Made by a program: the position numbers and the translations under genes
Shown: positions 16,667 through 25,493 of the stretch, in pieces
Position numbering within the stretch: the first letter of the stretch is position 1
How the letters are laid out: every line of letters begins with the position of its first letter
Assembly (NCBI GenBank): GCA_016936665.1
Contig: JAFGXI010000002.1
Coordinates: 310,001 to 374,000, forward strand
DNA: 64,000 bases
Source: Bacteroidales bacterium
GTDB taxonomy: Bacteria; Bacteroidota; Bacteroidia; Bacteroidales; JAFGXI01
Reading direction: 5' to 3'
The notes under the pieces: generated by a model
Databases searched by the model: none
What the model was told of the DNA's origin: nothing
Seen by the model: the letters and a program-made list of their open reading frames with translations, nothing else

Positions 16667-18508
16667 TTATAAATCTCTAAAGTACTGATAACTTTTTTGT
16701 AAAAAACTTTGCGATATTCGTGAAACAGAGTCGGCCTGCTCCCCCATTTTGTTGCTTTGTAATTCTAAATCGGGTAAAGAATATTTAACATAACCTTTAT
16801 CGTTTACCACTCCTTGACATGTTTTGTCGGAAAAGTAAGCAAAAGATTGATAGGCTGAATCTAAAACATTCCTCGAAAAATTTAAATCTTGACTCGATAA
16901 ATTCATTTGAGCTAAAATAGTGGCAGGAATATCGATTTGTGAGACAATTTTATCGACAATTATCCCTTTGTATTGATCTTTTATTGCTCCTCCACTTAAC
17001 ATAAAAACGATACGATGACTATCGTCGGAACAATAAGACCTTTTTATCGGAGTAGGATGACTATGATCCGAAACCAAAACTAATAGCGTATTATTATACC
17101 ATTCTTCTAATTTTATTTTATCTATAAAATCGCCTAAACAACTATCGGCATAATGCGCTGTATTAATATATTCATTTTCGTTGCTTGTGTATTGAATAAA
17201 TTTCATGGGGGCATCGTAAGGCGAATGAGTACTTGTTGTAAAGCCTCCAACTAAAAAAGGCTGTTCGATGCTATTTAATGTTTTAAACATTTCGCCATAC
17301 AAGGCATCGTCGTGATAACCTAACTTTCCTTTTTTATATGTGTTTGAGAAATTCATTTCGTCTTTTATAGTTTCGAAAGGATTTTGATAGAAAAAAGACT
17401 TGATGTTTGCATAACCTAAATCGCCTCCAAATAAAAAGGCTTGGTGATAATCTTCATTTGCAAGTATTTTGTTGATGGTAGGTAATTTTCCATTTTTTTC
17501 GGTAAAACCCATTAAATAAGAACTGGCCAAAGAGGGAAAACCCGCAAAAACGGCTAACATCCCTTCTTCTGAATGTCTTCCGGTTGCAAAACAATTTGTA
17601 AACTGAATACTTTCTTTTTTCAGCGTCCTCCATCTTGGCATAAGATTATACATTCTATCTAAACTATCGACTAAATCGTAAGACCAACTTTCGAATAATA
17701 TTACAATAATATTTGGGCGTTCAGTTTTAAGTATCTTTGGCGTATTCTGAACCCTATTTTTTATCGGACTGATATAAGCCTCTAAAGCTTTTTCTGTAAA
17801 AAATTTATATTTATCTTCTTCTCTGTACTTTACGTCCTTATAAGTAGAATAACCTAAATTCCAAAATGAATTGACAGTTGCAAAATTTAAAGTTCTGTTT
17901 TCAGAATAAAAAACGCCACCAACACTCAAAGGAATTTGATAAAAACCTCCTCTTGCGCCAACAAAACCAAGCATAAGACTTACTAAAAATATGCTGATAT
18001 TTTTATACCACGCTACTGCATCATAAAAAGCATTCTTATACAATTGCTTAAAAAACCAAACCGACACTAATGAAAGCCAAGGTGCAACAAGCAATGCCAT
18101 TATTTTATCGAGCAGTGTTGCGGTACGCCATACCTCAGTTGGATTACTTAAATAGGATAATGCTTTGGAGTTTAGTTTAGTCATCCATTCGTCGTAAATA
18201 GGTAATTCTGCTAGTACAATTGAGAAATAAACTAACACAATGATTCCAACTAATAGGGTTAACAGTTTAAAAGCCCATTTCCGATTAAACTGATGACGTA
18301 TAAATAACAATAACAAAGCAATAGGACTAAAATAAGATAGCGCAGAAACATCCATACGAATACCGGCATAAAATGCAAATAGAATCTCACCGAAAGATTC
18401 GTTTTGAACGTCAGACCAATTGTAAACAATAAATATCAAACGGCCTACTAAAAAAATCAGTAAGAAAAAGAGAATATATTTTATTATTGAGATCAGAAAA
18501 GATTTCAT
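16667..18508 (-). CDS. LTA synthase/phosphoglycerol transferase family protein (sulfatase fold)
   Basis: Membrane protein of 613 residues. Five hydrophobic helices lie in the first 210 residues, then an extracytoplasmic sulfatase-type domain. Landmarks are PNIIVILFESWSYDLVDSLD (metal site), CFATGRHSEEGMLAVFAGFP (nucleophile region), GGFTTSTHSPYDAP and LVLVSDHSHPTP (metal ligands). Relatives transfer phosphoglycerol or phosphoethanolamine groups from phospholipids onto glycans or lipids; Gram-negative versions modify periplasmic glucans or lipid A. The substrate is not predictable here. Its start overlaps the stop of the upstream NagZ/beta-lactamase gene by four bases, so the two are translationally coupled and probably both act on the cell envelope. 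Confidence 0.85.
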   Translation of the reverse strand: MKSFLISIIKYILFFLLIFLVGRLIFIVYNWSDVQNESFGEILFAFYAGIRMDVSALSYFSPIALLLLFIRHQFNRKWAFKLLTLLVGIIVLVYFSIVLAELPIYDEWMTKLNSKALSYLSNPTEVWRTATLLDKIMALLVAPWLSLVSVWFFKQLYKNAFYDAVAWYKNISIFLVSLMLGFVGARGGFYQIPLSVGGVFYSENRTLNFATVNSFWNLGYSTYKDVKYREEDKYKFFTEKALEAYISPIKNRVQNTPKILKTERPNIIVILFESWSYDLVDSLDRMYNLMPRWRTLKKESIQFTNCFATGRHSEEGMLAVFAGFPSLASSYLMGFTEKNGKLPTINKILANEDYHQAFLFGGDLGYANIKSFFYQNPFETIKDEMNFSNTYKKGKLGYHDDALYGEMFKTLNSIEQPFLVGGFTTSTHSPYDAPMKFIQYTSNENEYINTAHYADSCLGDFIDKIKLEEWYNNTLLVLVSDHSHPTPIKRSYCSDDSHRIVFMLSGGAIKDQYKGIIVDKIVSQIDIPATILAQMNLSSQDLNFSRNVLDSAYQSFAYFSDKTCQGVVNDKGYVKYSLPDLELQSNKMGEQADSVSRISQSFLQKSYQYFRDL

Positions 18509-21453
18509 AAAACAGACTGATATAACACTTCTTGGATTTTAGTTCTAGTATGTAACTTCACAAGTTTATCATTATCTGACTTCGGATAAATTCGATTAGA
18601 TAAAAATATATAAACTAAACCATTAGATGGATCTGCCCAAACCATTGTTCCTGTAAAACCGGTATGCCCAAAGCTTTTAGAAGAACTTTCAGAACAGGTT
18701 GGCCCTAACATAGATGGAATCATTTCTGCTTTATCGAAACCTATTCCTCTCCTATTTTCAGAACAATCCATACAACTTGTAAATGCTTTCAACGTACTGT
18801 CAGAAATATATTGTCTATCGCCATAGTAGCCTCCATTCAAAAACATCTGCATCATTTTAGCAGCATCGTTTGCATTGGAGAAAAGACCCGCATGTCCGGA
18901 AACGCCTCCTAACATGGCGGCTCCCATATCATGAACATACCCTTGAATAAGTTGATTTCTAAAATAATCGTCATTTTCTGTTGGAACGATTTGATCTTTA
19001 GTAAAATAATTTAACGGGTTAAAAACCATTGAAGACGCTCCAATAGGTTTATAAAATGTTTCCATCGTAAAACGATCTAAAGACTCATGCGTACTTTCTT
19101 CAATAATTTCCTTAAGTAAATAAAAACCTAAATCGCTGTATTTATAATCGTTTTTGTCTCGTAAATCTGATAATGCAATTTTTAATAACATGGAATCTTT
19201 ATAAGTTGTATCGATAAATAAATTTTCAGCCACTTGGTACTGCCATTTATCAATTGCTTCAGTCCTATATAATTGCAGTTTTAGTTTTTCATCTTTGATG
19301 GTTTTTAAGTAAAAAGGAATCCAAGGTTTTAGTGATGCCTGATGTCTCATTACGTCTTTAATCTTCAGGTCAGCTTTATTAGTAGAATCTAAAAACAATA
19401 AATATTTAGATAAAGTTTCATCAACATTTATCTGATGCCTGTCGCAAAGTTTCATTACCGAAGCTGTGGTCGCGAAGACTTTGGTGACCGACGCTAAATC
19501 ATACAAGTCGCTTGTATTGACTGCTTGTTTTTTATCGTATGTGTAATGCCCAAATGCTTTATGATAAAAGACTTTACCATTTCTTGCTGCTAAAACCTGA
19601 CAGCCGGGAAATGCTTCTTCTCGTATTGAATTGATGATTATACTGTCGATTTTATACAATTTGTTAGCATCTATTCCTGCGTCGATTGGAGTAGTGTACT
19701 TTAATCGAGGAATAGCGTCGAAAAAACTTCCACTTCCTGCAGGGTACATCGCGGCAACACTCACCGGTAAGGTTCCCTTTGCTGGTATAGAACCAAAAAT
19801 TAACTGAGCACTCATTTTTTGTGTAATATCCCAGTCATTATAAGATACAATTAATGCTTTGAAAACTTCAATATCTTCAAAATTTCTAATAGTGTACGGA
19901 TTGGCAAAAATATCTACAATTACCGAATGATTTTTTGCATACTCTTCTACCTTTTTCATTGATATAAGAGATATTCCGTAGTTTTTATTGGGGATTCGGT
20001 TGGTTTTATTGAAACTAAATATGACCAGATTAAAGGAAGATAGTTGTTTTTCCAGATTATTCCATTCTTCGTCGGAAGCGAATTTATTAATATTAAAATG
20101 CTCCACTTCTGAGAAAAGCGATAAGGTTTTTTGAAATTCATTATCTTCAGTTTCTCCTATTGCAACAGATGCAATTCTTAAATTTTCTAAGCCTCTCAAT
20201 GGCAATGCCCTATTTTTCTGACTTATAAGAGTTATAGCTTCTTCAATTAAACGTTGGTTTAAATTCTGAACTTTATCGCTGTTAAGTTGTTGATAAACAT
20301 CTTTTTTACTAATGTATTTTCGCTCGTAAGCACCTGTCCAATATTTAACAGCTAATATTTTTCGCACATGCCATTCTAAAGTCTTCAAGCTTAATGTTCC
20401 ATCTTCTATAGCTACTTTAATCATTTCTATCGATTTCGGTACATCTTTTGGATAAAGTAAAACATCGTTGCCTGCAAGTAAGGCTCTCAAATCGGCTTCT
20501 CCGGGCTCGTAAAAATTACTGACACCTTTCATATTTAATGCATCGGTAAAAGATAAACCTAAGAACTTAAGCGAATCTCTTAATAATCCGGTCGAAACCT
20601 TGGGCGATAAAGTTGTTGCTGTGTTGGCTGTACTATCTAAAGCAGGAACAAACAAATGAGCAACCATAACGCCACCGACTCCTGCCGAAAACATCTTTTT
20701 GAATGGATATAGCTCAATGGAATCTAGTCTTTGATATGTATGATTGATGATTGGCAAATCTTTATGAGAATCGACATCGGTATCGCCATGTCCGGGGAAA
20801 TGTTTTGCCACAGCCAATACACCTTCCGACTGCATAGCCTGAGCATATAGTGTAGCTTTATTCGAAACATTTTCACGATTTTCGCCAAAAGATCGACTTC
20901 CTATCACAGGATTTGCAGCATTGTTATTGATATCCACTACTGGAGCAAAATTAATATGTGCACCCATTAATTTAATTTCTTTTGCAACTTCTTTACCGTA
21001 TGCAAAAAGTAATGAATCGTTGTTTATAGCTCCAAGCATCATTTGTCGCGGAAAACGAATAGTACTGTCTAAACGCATCGAAAGCCCCCATTCCCAATCT
21101 CCGGCAATTAATAGAGGTACTTTTGCTAAGCCTTGGTATCTGTTGGTTAAATCGATCTGACGCTCTGGCCCTCCCTGAAAGAATATTAAACCTCCGATAT
21201 GTTGATTATTTATAAGACTTTCTATCTCTTCTATATGTGCAATATCTTTATTCGAGTAAGCAGCTACCATAAAAAGTTGACCTATTTTCTCTTCTAAACT
21301 CATAGCATGCATAGTAGAATCGACCCACTCGTTGTACATTGCATCGATAAATGGCGGTTGATCTACATTTAATAAACTACTATTACTTTGAGGAACCCAT
21401 GAGGTTTGAAATATTAAAAGGCTGAGTATTAATGTAAGTTTGAATATGTGCAT
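18505..21453 (-). CDS. Beta-N-acetylglucosaminidase (GH3) fused to class C beta-lactamase-like serine hydrolase
   Basis: Exported protein of 982 residues: signal peptide 1-24; glycoside hydrolase family 3 domain about 30-370 with the NagZ marks VAKHFPGHGDTDVDSHKDLP and nucleophile Asp in SFTDALNMKGVS; a GH3 C-terminal domain about 390-570; then a beta-lactamase/penicillin-binding domain about 590-980 with the nucleophile motif SVTK (in DLASVTKVFATTAS), YSD in KYSDLGFYLL in place of YxN, and HTG in FGHTGFTGTM in place of KTG. This fusion is known in Bacteroidota and is expected to cleave cell-wall muropeptides in the periplasm and to act on peptide or ester side groups. The promoter -7 box TATCTTTG sits at 21482-21489 on the same strand. 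Confidence 0.9.
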   Translation of the reverse strand: MHIFKLTLILSLLIFQTSWVPQSNSSLLNVDQPPFIDAMYNEWVDSTMHAMSLEEKIGQLFMVAAYSNKDIAHIEEIESLINNQHIGGLIFFQGGPERQIDLTNRYQGLAKVPLLIAGDWEWGLSMRLDSTIRFPRQMMLGAINNDSLLFAYGKEVAKEIKLMGAHINFAPVVDINNNAANPVIGSRSFGENRENVSNKATLYAQAMQSEGVLAVAKHFPGHGDTDVDSHKDLPIINHTYQRLDSIELYPFKKMFSAGVGGVMVAHLFVPALDSTANTATTLSPKVSTGLLRDSLKFLGLSFTDALNMKGVSNFYEPGEADLRALLAGNDVLLYPKDVPKSIEMIKVAIEDGTLSLKTLEWHVRKILAVKYWTGAYERKYISKKDVYQQLNSDKVQNLNQRLIEEAITLISQKNRALPLRGLENLRIASVAIGETEDNEFQKTLSLFSEVEHFNINKFASDEEWNNLEKQLSSFNLVIFSFNKTNRIPNKNYGISLISMKKVEEYAKNHSVIVDIFANPYTIRNFEDIEVFKALIVSYNDWDITQKMSAQLIFGSIPAKGTLPVSVAAMYPAGSGSFFDAIPRLKYTTPIDAGIDANKLYKIDSIIINSIREEAFPGCQVLAARNGKVFYHKAFGHYTYDKKQAVNTSDLYDLASVTKVFATTASVMKLCDRHQINVDETLSKYLLFLDSTNKADLKIKDVMRHQASLKPWIPFYLKTIKDEKLKLQLYRTEAIDKWQYQVAENLFIDTTYKDSMLLKIALSDLRDKNDYKYSDLGFYLLKEIIEESTHESLDRFTMETFYKPIGASSMVFNPLNYFTKDQIVPTENDDYFRNQLIQGYVHDMGAAMLGGVSGHAGLFSNANDAAKMMQMFLNGGYYGDRQYISDSTLKAFTSCMDCSENRRGIGFDKAEMIPSMLGPTCSESSSKSFGHTGFTGTMVWADPSNGLVYIFLSNRIYPKSDNDKLVKLHTRTKIQEVLYQSVL

Positions 21454-21481
21454 ATTATAAATTCGGTTTTCGGTACTTCAA

Positions 21482-21489
21482 CAAAGATA
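21482..21489 (-). promoter_or_regulatory. Promoter -7 box for the NagZ/beta-lactamase gene
   Basis: Minus-strand TATCTTTG, exact TAnnTTTG, 28 bases before the ATG at 21453. It faces away from the FabZ-like gene promoter. Confidence 0.5.
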
Positions 21490-21557
21490 ATAGCATAGGA
21501 CTTTACGTGTAAACTTGATTTGATTTTTTTATTAATAGAAATCAACAAGCTTTTTTG

Positions 21558-21565
21558 TAATTTCG
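21558..21565 (+). promoter_or_regulatory. Promoter -7 box for the FabZ-like gene
   Basis: TAATTTCG, one mismatch from TAnnTTTG, nine bases before the first ATG at 21575; the short leader makes the second ATG at 21587 an equally good start. Confidence 0.35.
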
Positions 21566-21574
21566 CAAAACCAA

Positions 21575-21955
21575 ATGTCAATTATGGATTTACAAAAATT
21601 TTACCAAGTAATTAATGCCACTTACGACGATTTGAACGAAAAACATCAATACGAAATTGTGTTTAATGCCGATCATATTGTTTATAAAGGTCATTTTCCA
21701 ATGCAAGCGGTTGTTCCGGGCGTACTACAGATAGAAGTATTCTCCGATATTTTAAATAAAATCTCTAGTAAACAAAACAAACTTAAGTTGGTTAAAAATG
21801 TTAAGTACATATCAATGATTGTACCCGATGATAGTTTATATATTTTAGAATTAAAAATGAAAAAAAGCGAAGGTTTTGTTCACCTTTCAACTCTTTTAAC
21901 TGATAAAAACAAAAATAAAAAAACACAATTTTCTGCAATTTATGAAGTCGCTTAA
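21575..21955 (+). CDS. FabZ/FabA-like hotdog-fold 3-hydroxyacyl-[ACP] dehydratase homologue
   Basis: Small cytosolic hotdog protein of 126 residues (or 122 from the ATG at 21587). It keeps the dehydratase motif GHFPMQAVVPGVLQIE, including the catalytic His in GHFP and the Glu that closes the motif, so activity on 3-hydroxyacyl-ACP or a related thioester is plausible. It is somewhat shorter than FabZ and diverges after the motif. Its 3' end overlaps the following outer-membrane protein gene by 14 bases, so the two are coupled. Stand-alone dehydratases near outer-membrane barrels occur in envelope-lipid gene sets, but no other such genes are here. Confidence 0.75.
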   Translation: MSIMDLQKFYQVINATYDDLNEKHQYEIVFNADHIVYKGHFPMQAVVPGVLQIEVFSDILNKISSKQNKLKLVKNVKYISMIVPDDSLYILELKMKKSEGFVHLSTLLTDKNKNKKTQFSAIYEVA

Positions 21956-23075
21956 AAATTACTTAATATTAATAATCTTTTTGTTTATTCAGTTTAATAG
22001 CTATGGCCAATTGGTTTCTAAAGCTAAGAAAGATACTGTTATTCAAAAATTTATTGAAGTCAATAATAAAATATATAAGTTCATGCAAAAAGCACCTGCA
22101 CCAATTATTACATATTCTACAGAAACAGATTGGGTGTTCGGTTTAGCTAAGTTTAGTGCATTTCGTTTATCAAAAAAAGATACCATTTCACAACCATCAA
22201 GCATCAGTGGGACGGTAGGTTTTTCGTTGAATAATCAAGCTTTTTTAGGCATTGGAAATAAGTTTTATTTTAATGAAAATAAATACATCACCACTATTGA
22301 ATTTCGCTTAGAAAAATTTCCGCGGCAATTTTTTGGGGTAGGAAACGAAATAAACGTTACTAGTGCAATGGTTACAGCATCATACGCTTATTTGAATTTC
22401 ATTCTTAAACGTAAAATTTTCAAAAATATTTTTGCAGGTTTCAATTATAACTATTCCGACTATTTCAATATCGATTATCAATACGATTTTTTACCTGTAT
22501 TAAATGAAGCTATAGGATGGAATGGTGGCGTTGCTTCCGGTTTTGGAATTACTGTAGAATATGATAGCAGAGATAATGTTTATAATGCAATGAAAGGTTA
22601 TTATTTGAATTTTGTGAGTACACACTTTTCTAGAAATATTGGATCGGACTACGACTTCAATAGATATATTCTCGACTTTAGAACCTATAAAACTATTTTT
22701 GGAAATAAAGTTTTAGCTTATCAAGCATACACTCAAACAAACATTGGGGCTATACCCTTTTATTTAATGTCTTTTATGGGTGGAACTGAGCGCATGAGAG
22801 GCTATTACGAAGGTCAATATCGTGACAAAACTATTGTGGATACTCAACTAGAATATCGTTTTCCTTTGTTTTGGCTTATAGGAGGCGTTGTCTATACAAG
22901 TGCAGGATTAATTGGACCAAGTTATTCGGAATTAGCTTTCGATGACTTAAAATATACTGTAGGTGGAGGAATTAGGTTAATGGTAGATCAAAAACACAAG
23001 ACCAATTTGAGATTTGATTTTGGGTTTGGTAAAAATACTGTAGCTATGTTTTTTGGTTTTAGCGAAGCGTTTTAA
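21942..23075 (+). CDS. Omp85/BamA-like outer-membrane barrel protein without POTRA domains
   Basis: Outer-membrane protein of 377 residues with a signal peptide (1-22, ending FNSYGQ) and a surface-antigen D15 type 16-strand barrel. Marks of the superfamily are GITVEYDSRDNVYNAMKGYY near 205, the MGGTERMRGYYEGQYRDKT loop-6 motif (RGY) near 285, and the final aromatic strand ending FFGFSEAF. Only about 50 residues separate the signal from the barrel, so POTRA domains are absent, unlike BamA and TamA. Its start lies inside the FabZ-like gene and tilS follows after five bases. Function (protein insertion, lipid or protein export) cannot be fixed. Confidence 0.85.
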   Translation: MKSLKNYLILIIFLFIQFNSYGQLVSKAKKDTVIQKFIEVNNKIYKFMQKAPAPIITYSTETDWVFGLAKFSAFRLSKKDTISQPSSISGTVGFSLNNQAFLGIGNKFYFNENKYITTIEFRLEKFPRQFFGVGNEINVTSAMVTASYAYLNFILKRKIFKNIFAGFNYNYSDYFNIDYQYDFLPVLNEAIGWNGGVASGFGITVEYDSRDNVYNAMKGYYLNFVSTHFSRNIGSDYDFNRYILDFRTYKTIFGNKVLAYQAYTQTNIGAIPFYLMSFMGGTERMRGYYEGQYRDKTIVDTQLEYRFPLFWLIGGVVYTSAGLIGPSYSELAFDDLKYTVGGGIRLMVDQKHKTNLRFDFGFGKNTVAMFFGFSEAF

Positions 23076-23080
23076 TAAAT

Positions 23081-24403
23081 ATGAAAAATTCGGTTGAAGC
23101 ATATATAGAATCGCAAAAACTTTTCACTCATAACGACCATGTTTTAATTGGTGTAAGTGGAGGCCGAGATTCTGTTTCTCTTGTTTATATTTTACAAAAA
23201 CTCGGTTATCAGCTGAGTCTTGCGCATTGTAATTTCAAACTTCGAGGCAAAGACGCCGATGAAGATGAACTTTTTGTAAGGCAATTAGCAAAACAGTTAA
23301 ATATACCGTTCTATAATATTGCCTTCGAAACCGAGGCTTATGCAAATAAAAATAAAATATCCATCCAAATGGCTGCTCGCGAACTTCGATATGAATGGTT
23401 CGAAAAAAAGCGTAAAGAAATTTCTGCCGATGTAATTGCAATCGCCCATAACCAAGACGATGTGGTTGAAACATTTTTTATTAATTTGGTAAGAGGTACA
23501 GGTATAGATGGACTTACAGGAATAAAAGCCAAAAATGGAAACATTGTCAGACCTATGCTTAGTATTAGCCGTGTGTTAATTAATGAGTTCATTCAATCTA
23601 ACAAGATAGCCTATAGAGAAGATAAAAGCAATGCCTCGCTTAAATACTTAAGAAATAAACTCAGACACACAATAATTCCTGAATTAAGAATTTTAAACCC
23701 TAAGTTTGACGAAACTATTATTGAAAATGCGGATCGTTTATCTCAGGTTAATAGTATTTATAAGCAAGAATTAGAATTTAAAAAATCGAAAGTTTCAATA
23801 CCCTTAACAGACCAATTGAACTTCGATATTCAGAAACTTAAGCAGCTATCTCCCACTGCCACCTATTTGTACGAGTTTATTAAAAATTATGGATTTAGCT
23901 TTTCTCAGTCAGAAGATATAGTGAGTAGTTTGGATGCCGAGTCTGGAAAAACCTTTTATTCTAAAACGCATTGGATTGTTAAAGACCGGGAATATTTGAT
24001 ATTAAAAAATATCGATGAAAAGCCCGAAACTGAAGTTTTTTTCGATTTAAGCAAACAAACGATAGATCATCCTAAACATATTAAAATCGATGTAATTGAC
24101 GCTAAAGATTTTATCATTTCTACTGATAGTTCCGAAGCAGCTCTTGATTTTGAGAAGCTTCAAGCACCGTTAAACCTTAGACCATGGAAAGCCGGCGATT
24201 ATTTTATGCCACTTGGTATGAATCGCATGAAAAAAATTAGCGATTTCTTAATCGACAACAAATTAAGTGTTTTAACAAAACAAGATACTTATGTTGTGCA
24301 ATCTAAAAACGATATTGTTTGGGTTGTTGGAATGAGAATAGACGATCGTTATAAAATATCTAGCGAAACTAAAAAGATTTTAATTTTAAAATACATCAAA
24401 TAA
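23081..24403 (+). CDS. tilS: tRNA(Ile)-lysidine synthase
   Basis: Enzyme of 440 residues that converts C34 of tRNA-Ile(CAU) to lysidine. The N-type ATP pyrophosphatase P-loop is IGVSGGRDSVSLVYIL near residue 23 (SGGxDS). Further family features are LAHCNFKLRGKDADEDE, AIAHNQDDVVETFFINLVRG and GLTGIKAKNG. The C-terminal TilS domain ends with LRPWKAGDYFMPLGMNRMKK and ISDFLIDNKL. It is the third gene of a tight run after the FabZ-like and barrel genes. Essential in most bacteria. Confidence 0.95.
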   Translation: MKNSVEAYIESQKLFTHNDHVLIGVSGGRDSVSLVYILQKLGYQLSLAHCNFKLRGKDADEDELFVRQLAKQLNIPFYNIAFETEAYANKNKISIQMAARELRYEWFEKKRKEISADVIAIAHNQDDVVETFFINLVRGTGIDGLTGIKAKNGNIVRPMLSISRVLINEFIQSNKIAYREDKSNASLKYLRNKLRHTIIPELRILNPKFDETIIENADRLSQVNSIYKQELEFKKSKVSIPLTDQLNFDIQKLKQLSPTATYLYEFIKNYGFSFSQSEDIVSSLDAESGKTFYSKTHWIVKDREYLILKNIDEKPETEVFFDLSKQTIDHPKHIKIDVIDAKDFIISTDSSEAALDFEKLQAPLNLRPWKAGDYFMPLGMNRMKKISDFLIDNKLSVLTKQDTYVVQSKNDIVWVVGMRIDDRYKISSETKKILILKYIK

Positions 24404-24548
24404 AATCCAATATTTTATTCTGGATATTCTCAATTAACAAAACCATCAAAAAAAAATGGTCTTTCGCTTAGTGGTATTGGAGCGATAGCTTTCCCATAGT
24501 AAGAAGAAGTAAATGATTATACTTCAATCTCGGTTTTTGGTTTTAAAC

Positions 24549-24584
24549 AAAAAAGACCCGGCAATAAATGCCAAGCCTTTTTAA
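24549..24584. terminator. Bidirectional terminator between tilS and fabI
   Basis: AAAAAAG at 24549-24555 and CTTTTT at 24577-24582 form an outer stem and GGCA/TGCC an inner one. T-runs lie on both strands, so it can serve tilS and the convergent fabI. The rest of the 200-base gap (24404-24548) shows only a weak ACCAT/ATGGT inverted repeat. Confidence 0.6.
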
Positions 24585-24604
24585 TTTTATTTTATCCAAA
24601 TGTT

Positions 24605-25429
24605 TTATTCTTGTTCTAAGCTTTTATTATAAACTGTCATTGCTCTTTCGCTCATACCCATATTAGAGAAACCACCATCGTGGAAAAGATTTTGCATGGT
24701 TACTTTTTTTGTTAAATCGGAGAACAATGTAATACAATAATCGGCACATTCTTCTGCCGTCGCATTGCCTAGAGGCGACATTCTGTCGGTAAAGTCTAAA
24801 AGGTTATCAATACCCTTAACACCACTACCGGCAGTAGTCATTGTAGGCGATTGAGAAATGGTGTTTATTCTAACTTTCTTCTCTCTTCCGTAAATGTAAC
24901 CAAAACTTCTGGCAATGGACTCCAGCATGGCTTTAGCATCTGCCATATCGTTGTACCTAAATAAAGTTCTTTGGGCTGCAACATAGGTTAAAGCAACTAT
25001 CGAACCCCACTCATTCATAATATCTTTCTGCTTAGCTACCTGAATAACACGGTGAAACGACATAGCAGAAATATCCATGGTTTTATGATAGTAGTCGTAA
25101 TTAAGCTCATCGTATTTCAATCCCTTACGAACATTTAACGACATTCCTATCGAATGTAAAATGAAATCGATTTTACCGTATTTTTTTTCTGCTATTTCGA
25201 ATAAATTTTCGATATCTTCTAATTTACTCGCATCTGCAGAAACCACTTCTGTATTGCATGCTTTTGCAAGCTCGTTAATTTCTCCGAATCGCATAGCTAC
25301 GGGAGCATTTGTTAATATAAACTCAGCGCCTTCTTCGTATGCTTTTTCTGCAACTTTCCATGCTATAGACATGTTGTTAAGCGCTCCAAAAATAATTCCC
25401 TTCTTCCCTTTTAATAAATTATAAGCCAT
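24605..25429 (-). CDS. fabI: Enoyl-[acyl-carrier-protein] reductase (NADH)
   Basis: Fatty-acid synthesis enzyme of 274 residues that reduces enoyl-ACP in the last step of each elongation cycle. The Rossmann start is KGKKGIIFGALNNMSIAWKV, with FabI-specific spacing; DFILHSIGM follows near residue 87; the catalytic Tyr and Lys are in YNDMADAKAML (Y-x6-K); ISQSPTMTTAGSGVKGI is the substrate loop, the region of triclosan contact. A single gene with its own -7 promoter box, convergent with tilS. Confidence 0.95.
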   Translation of the reverse strand: MAYNLLKGKKGIIFGALNNMSIAWKVAEKAYEEGAEFILTNAPVAMRFGEINELAKACNTEVVSADASKLEDIENLFEIAEKKYGKIDFILHSIGMSLNVRKGLKYDELNYDYYHKTMDISAMSFHRVIQVAKQKDIMNEWGSIVALTYVAAQRTLFRYNDMADAKAMLESIARSFGYIYGREKKVRINTISQSPTMTTAGSGVKGIDNLLDFTDRMSPLGNATAEECADYCITLFSDLTKKVTMQNLFHDGGFSNMGMSERAMTVYNKSLEQE

Positions 25430-25454
25430 AACTTCGTATCTTTAAGTAAGCCTG

Positions 25455-25462
25455 CAAAGATA
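25455..25462 (-). promoter_or_regulatory. Promoter -7 box for fabI
   Basis: Minus-strand TATCTTTG, exact TAnnTTTG, 25 bases before the fabI ATG. No well-placed -33 TTG. Confidence 0.5.
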
Positions 25463-25493
25463 AAACAATCTTATAAAAACTTATGCATTTTAT

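Noticed and set aside
24404..24548. Possible hidden small gene between tilS and fabI
   Set aside because: Frames on both strands are under 30 codons, without promoter or conserved pattern; only a weak inverted repeat is present.
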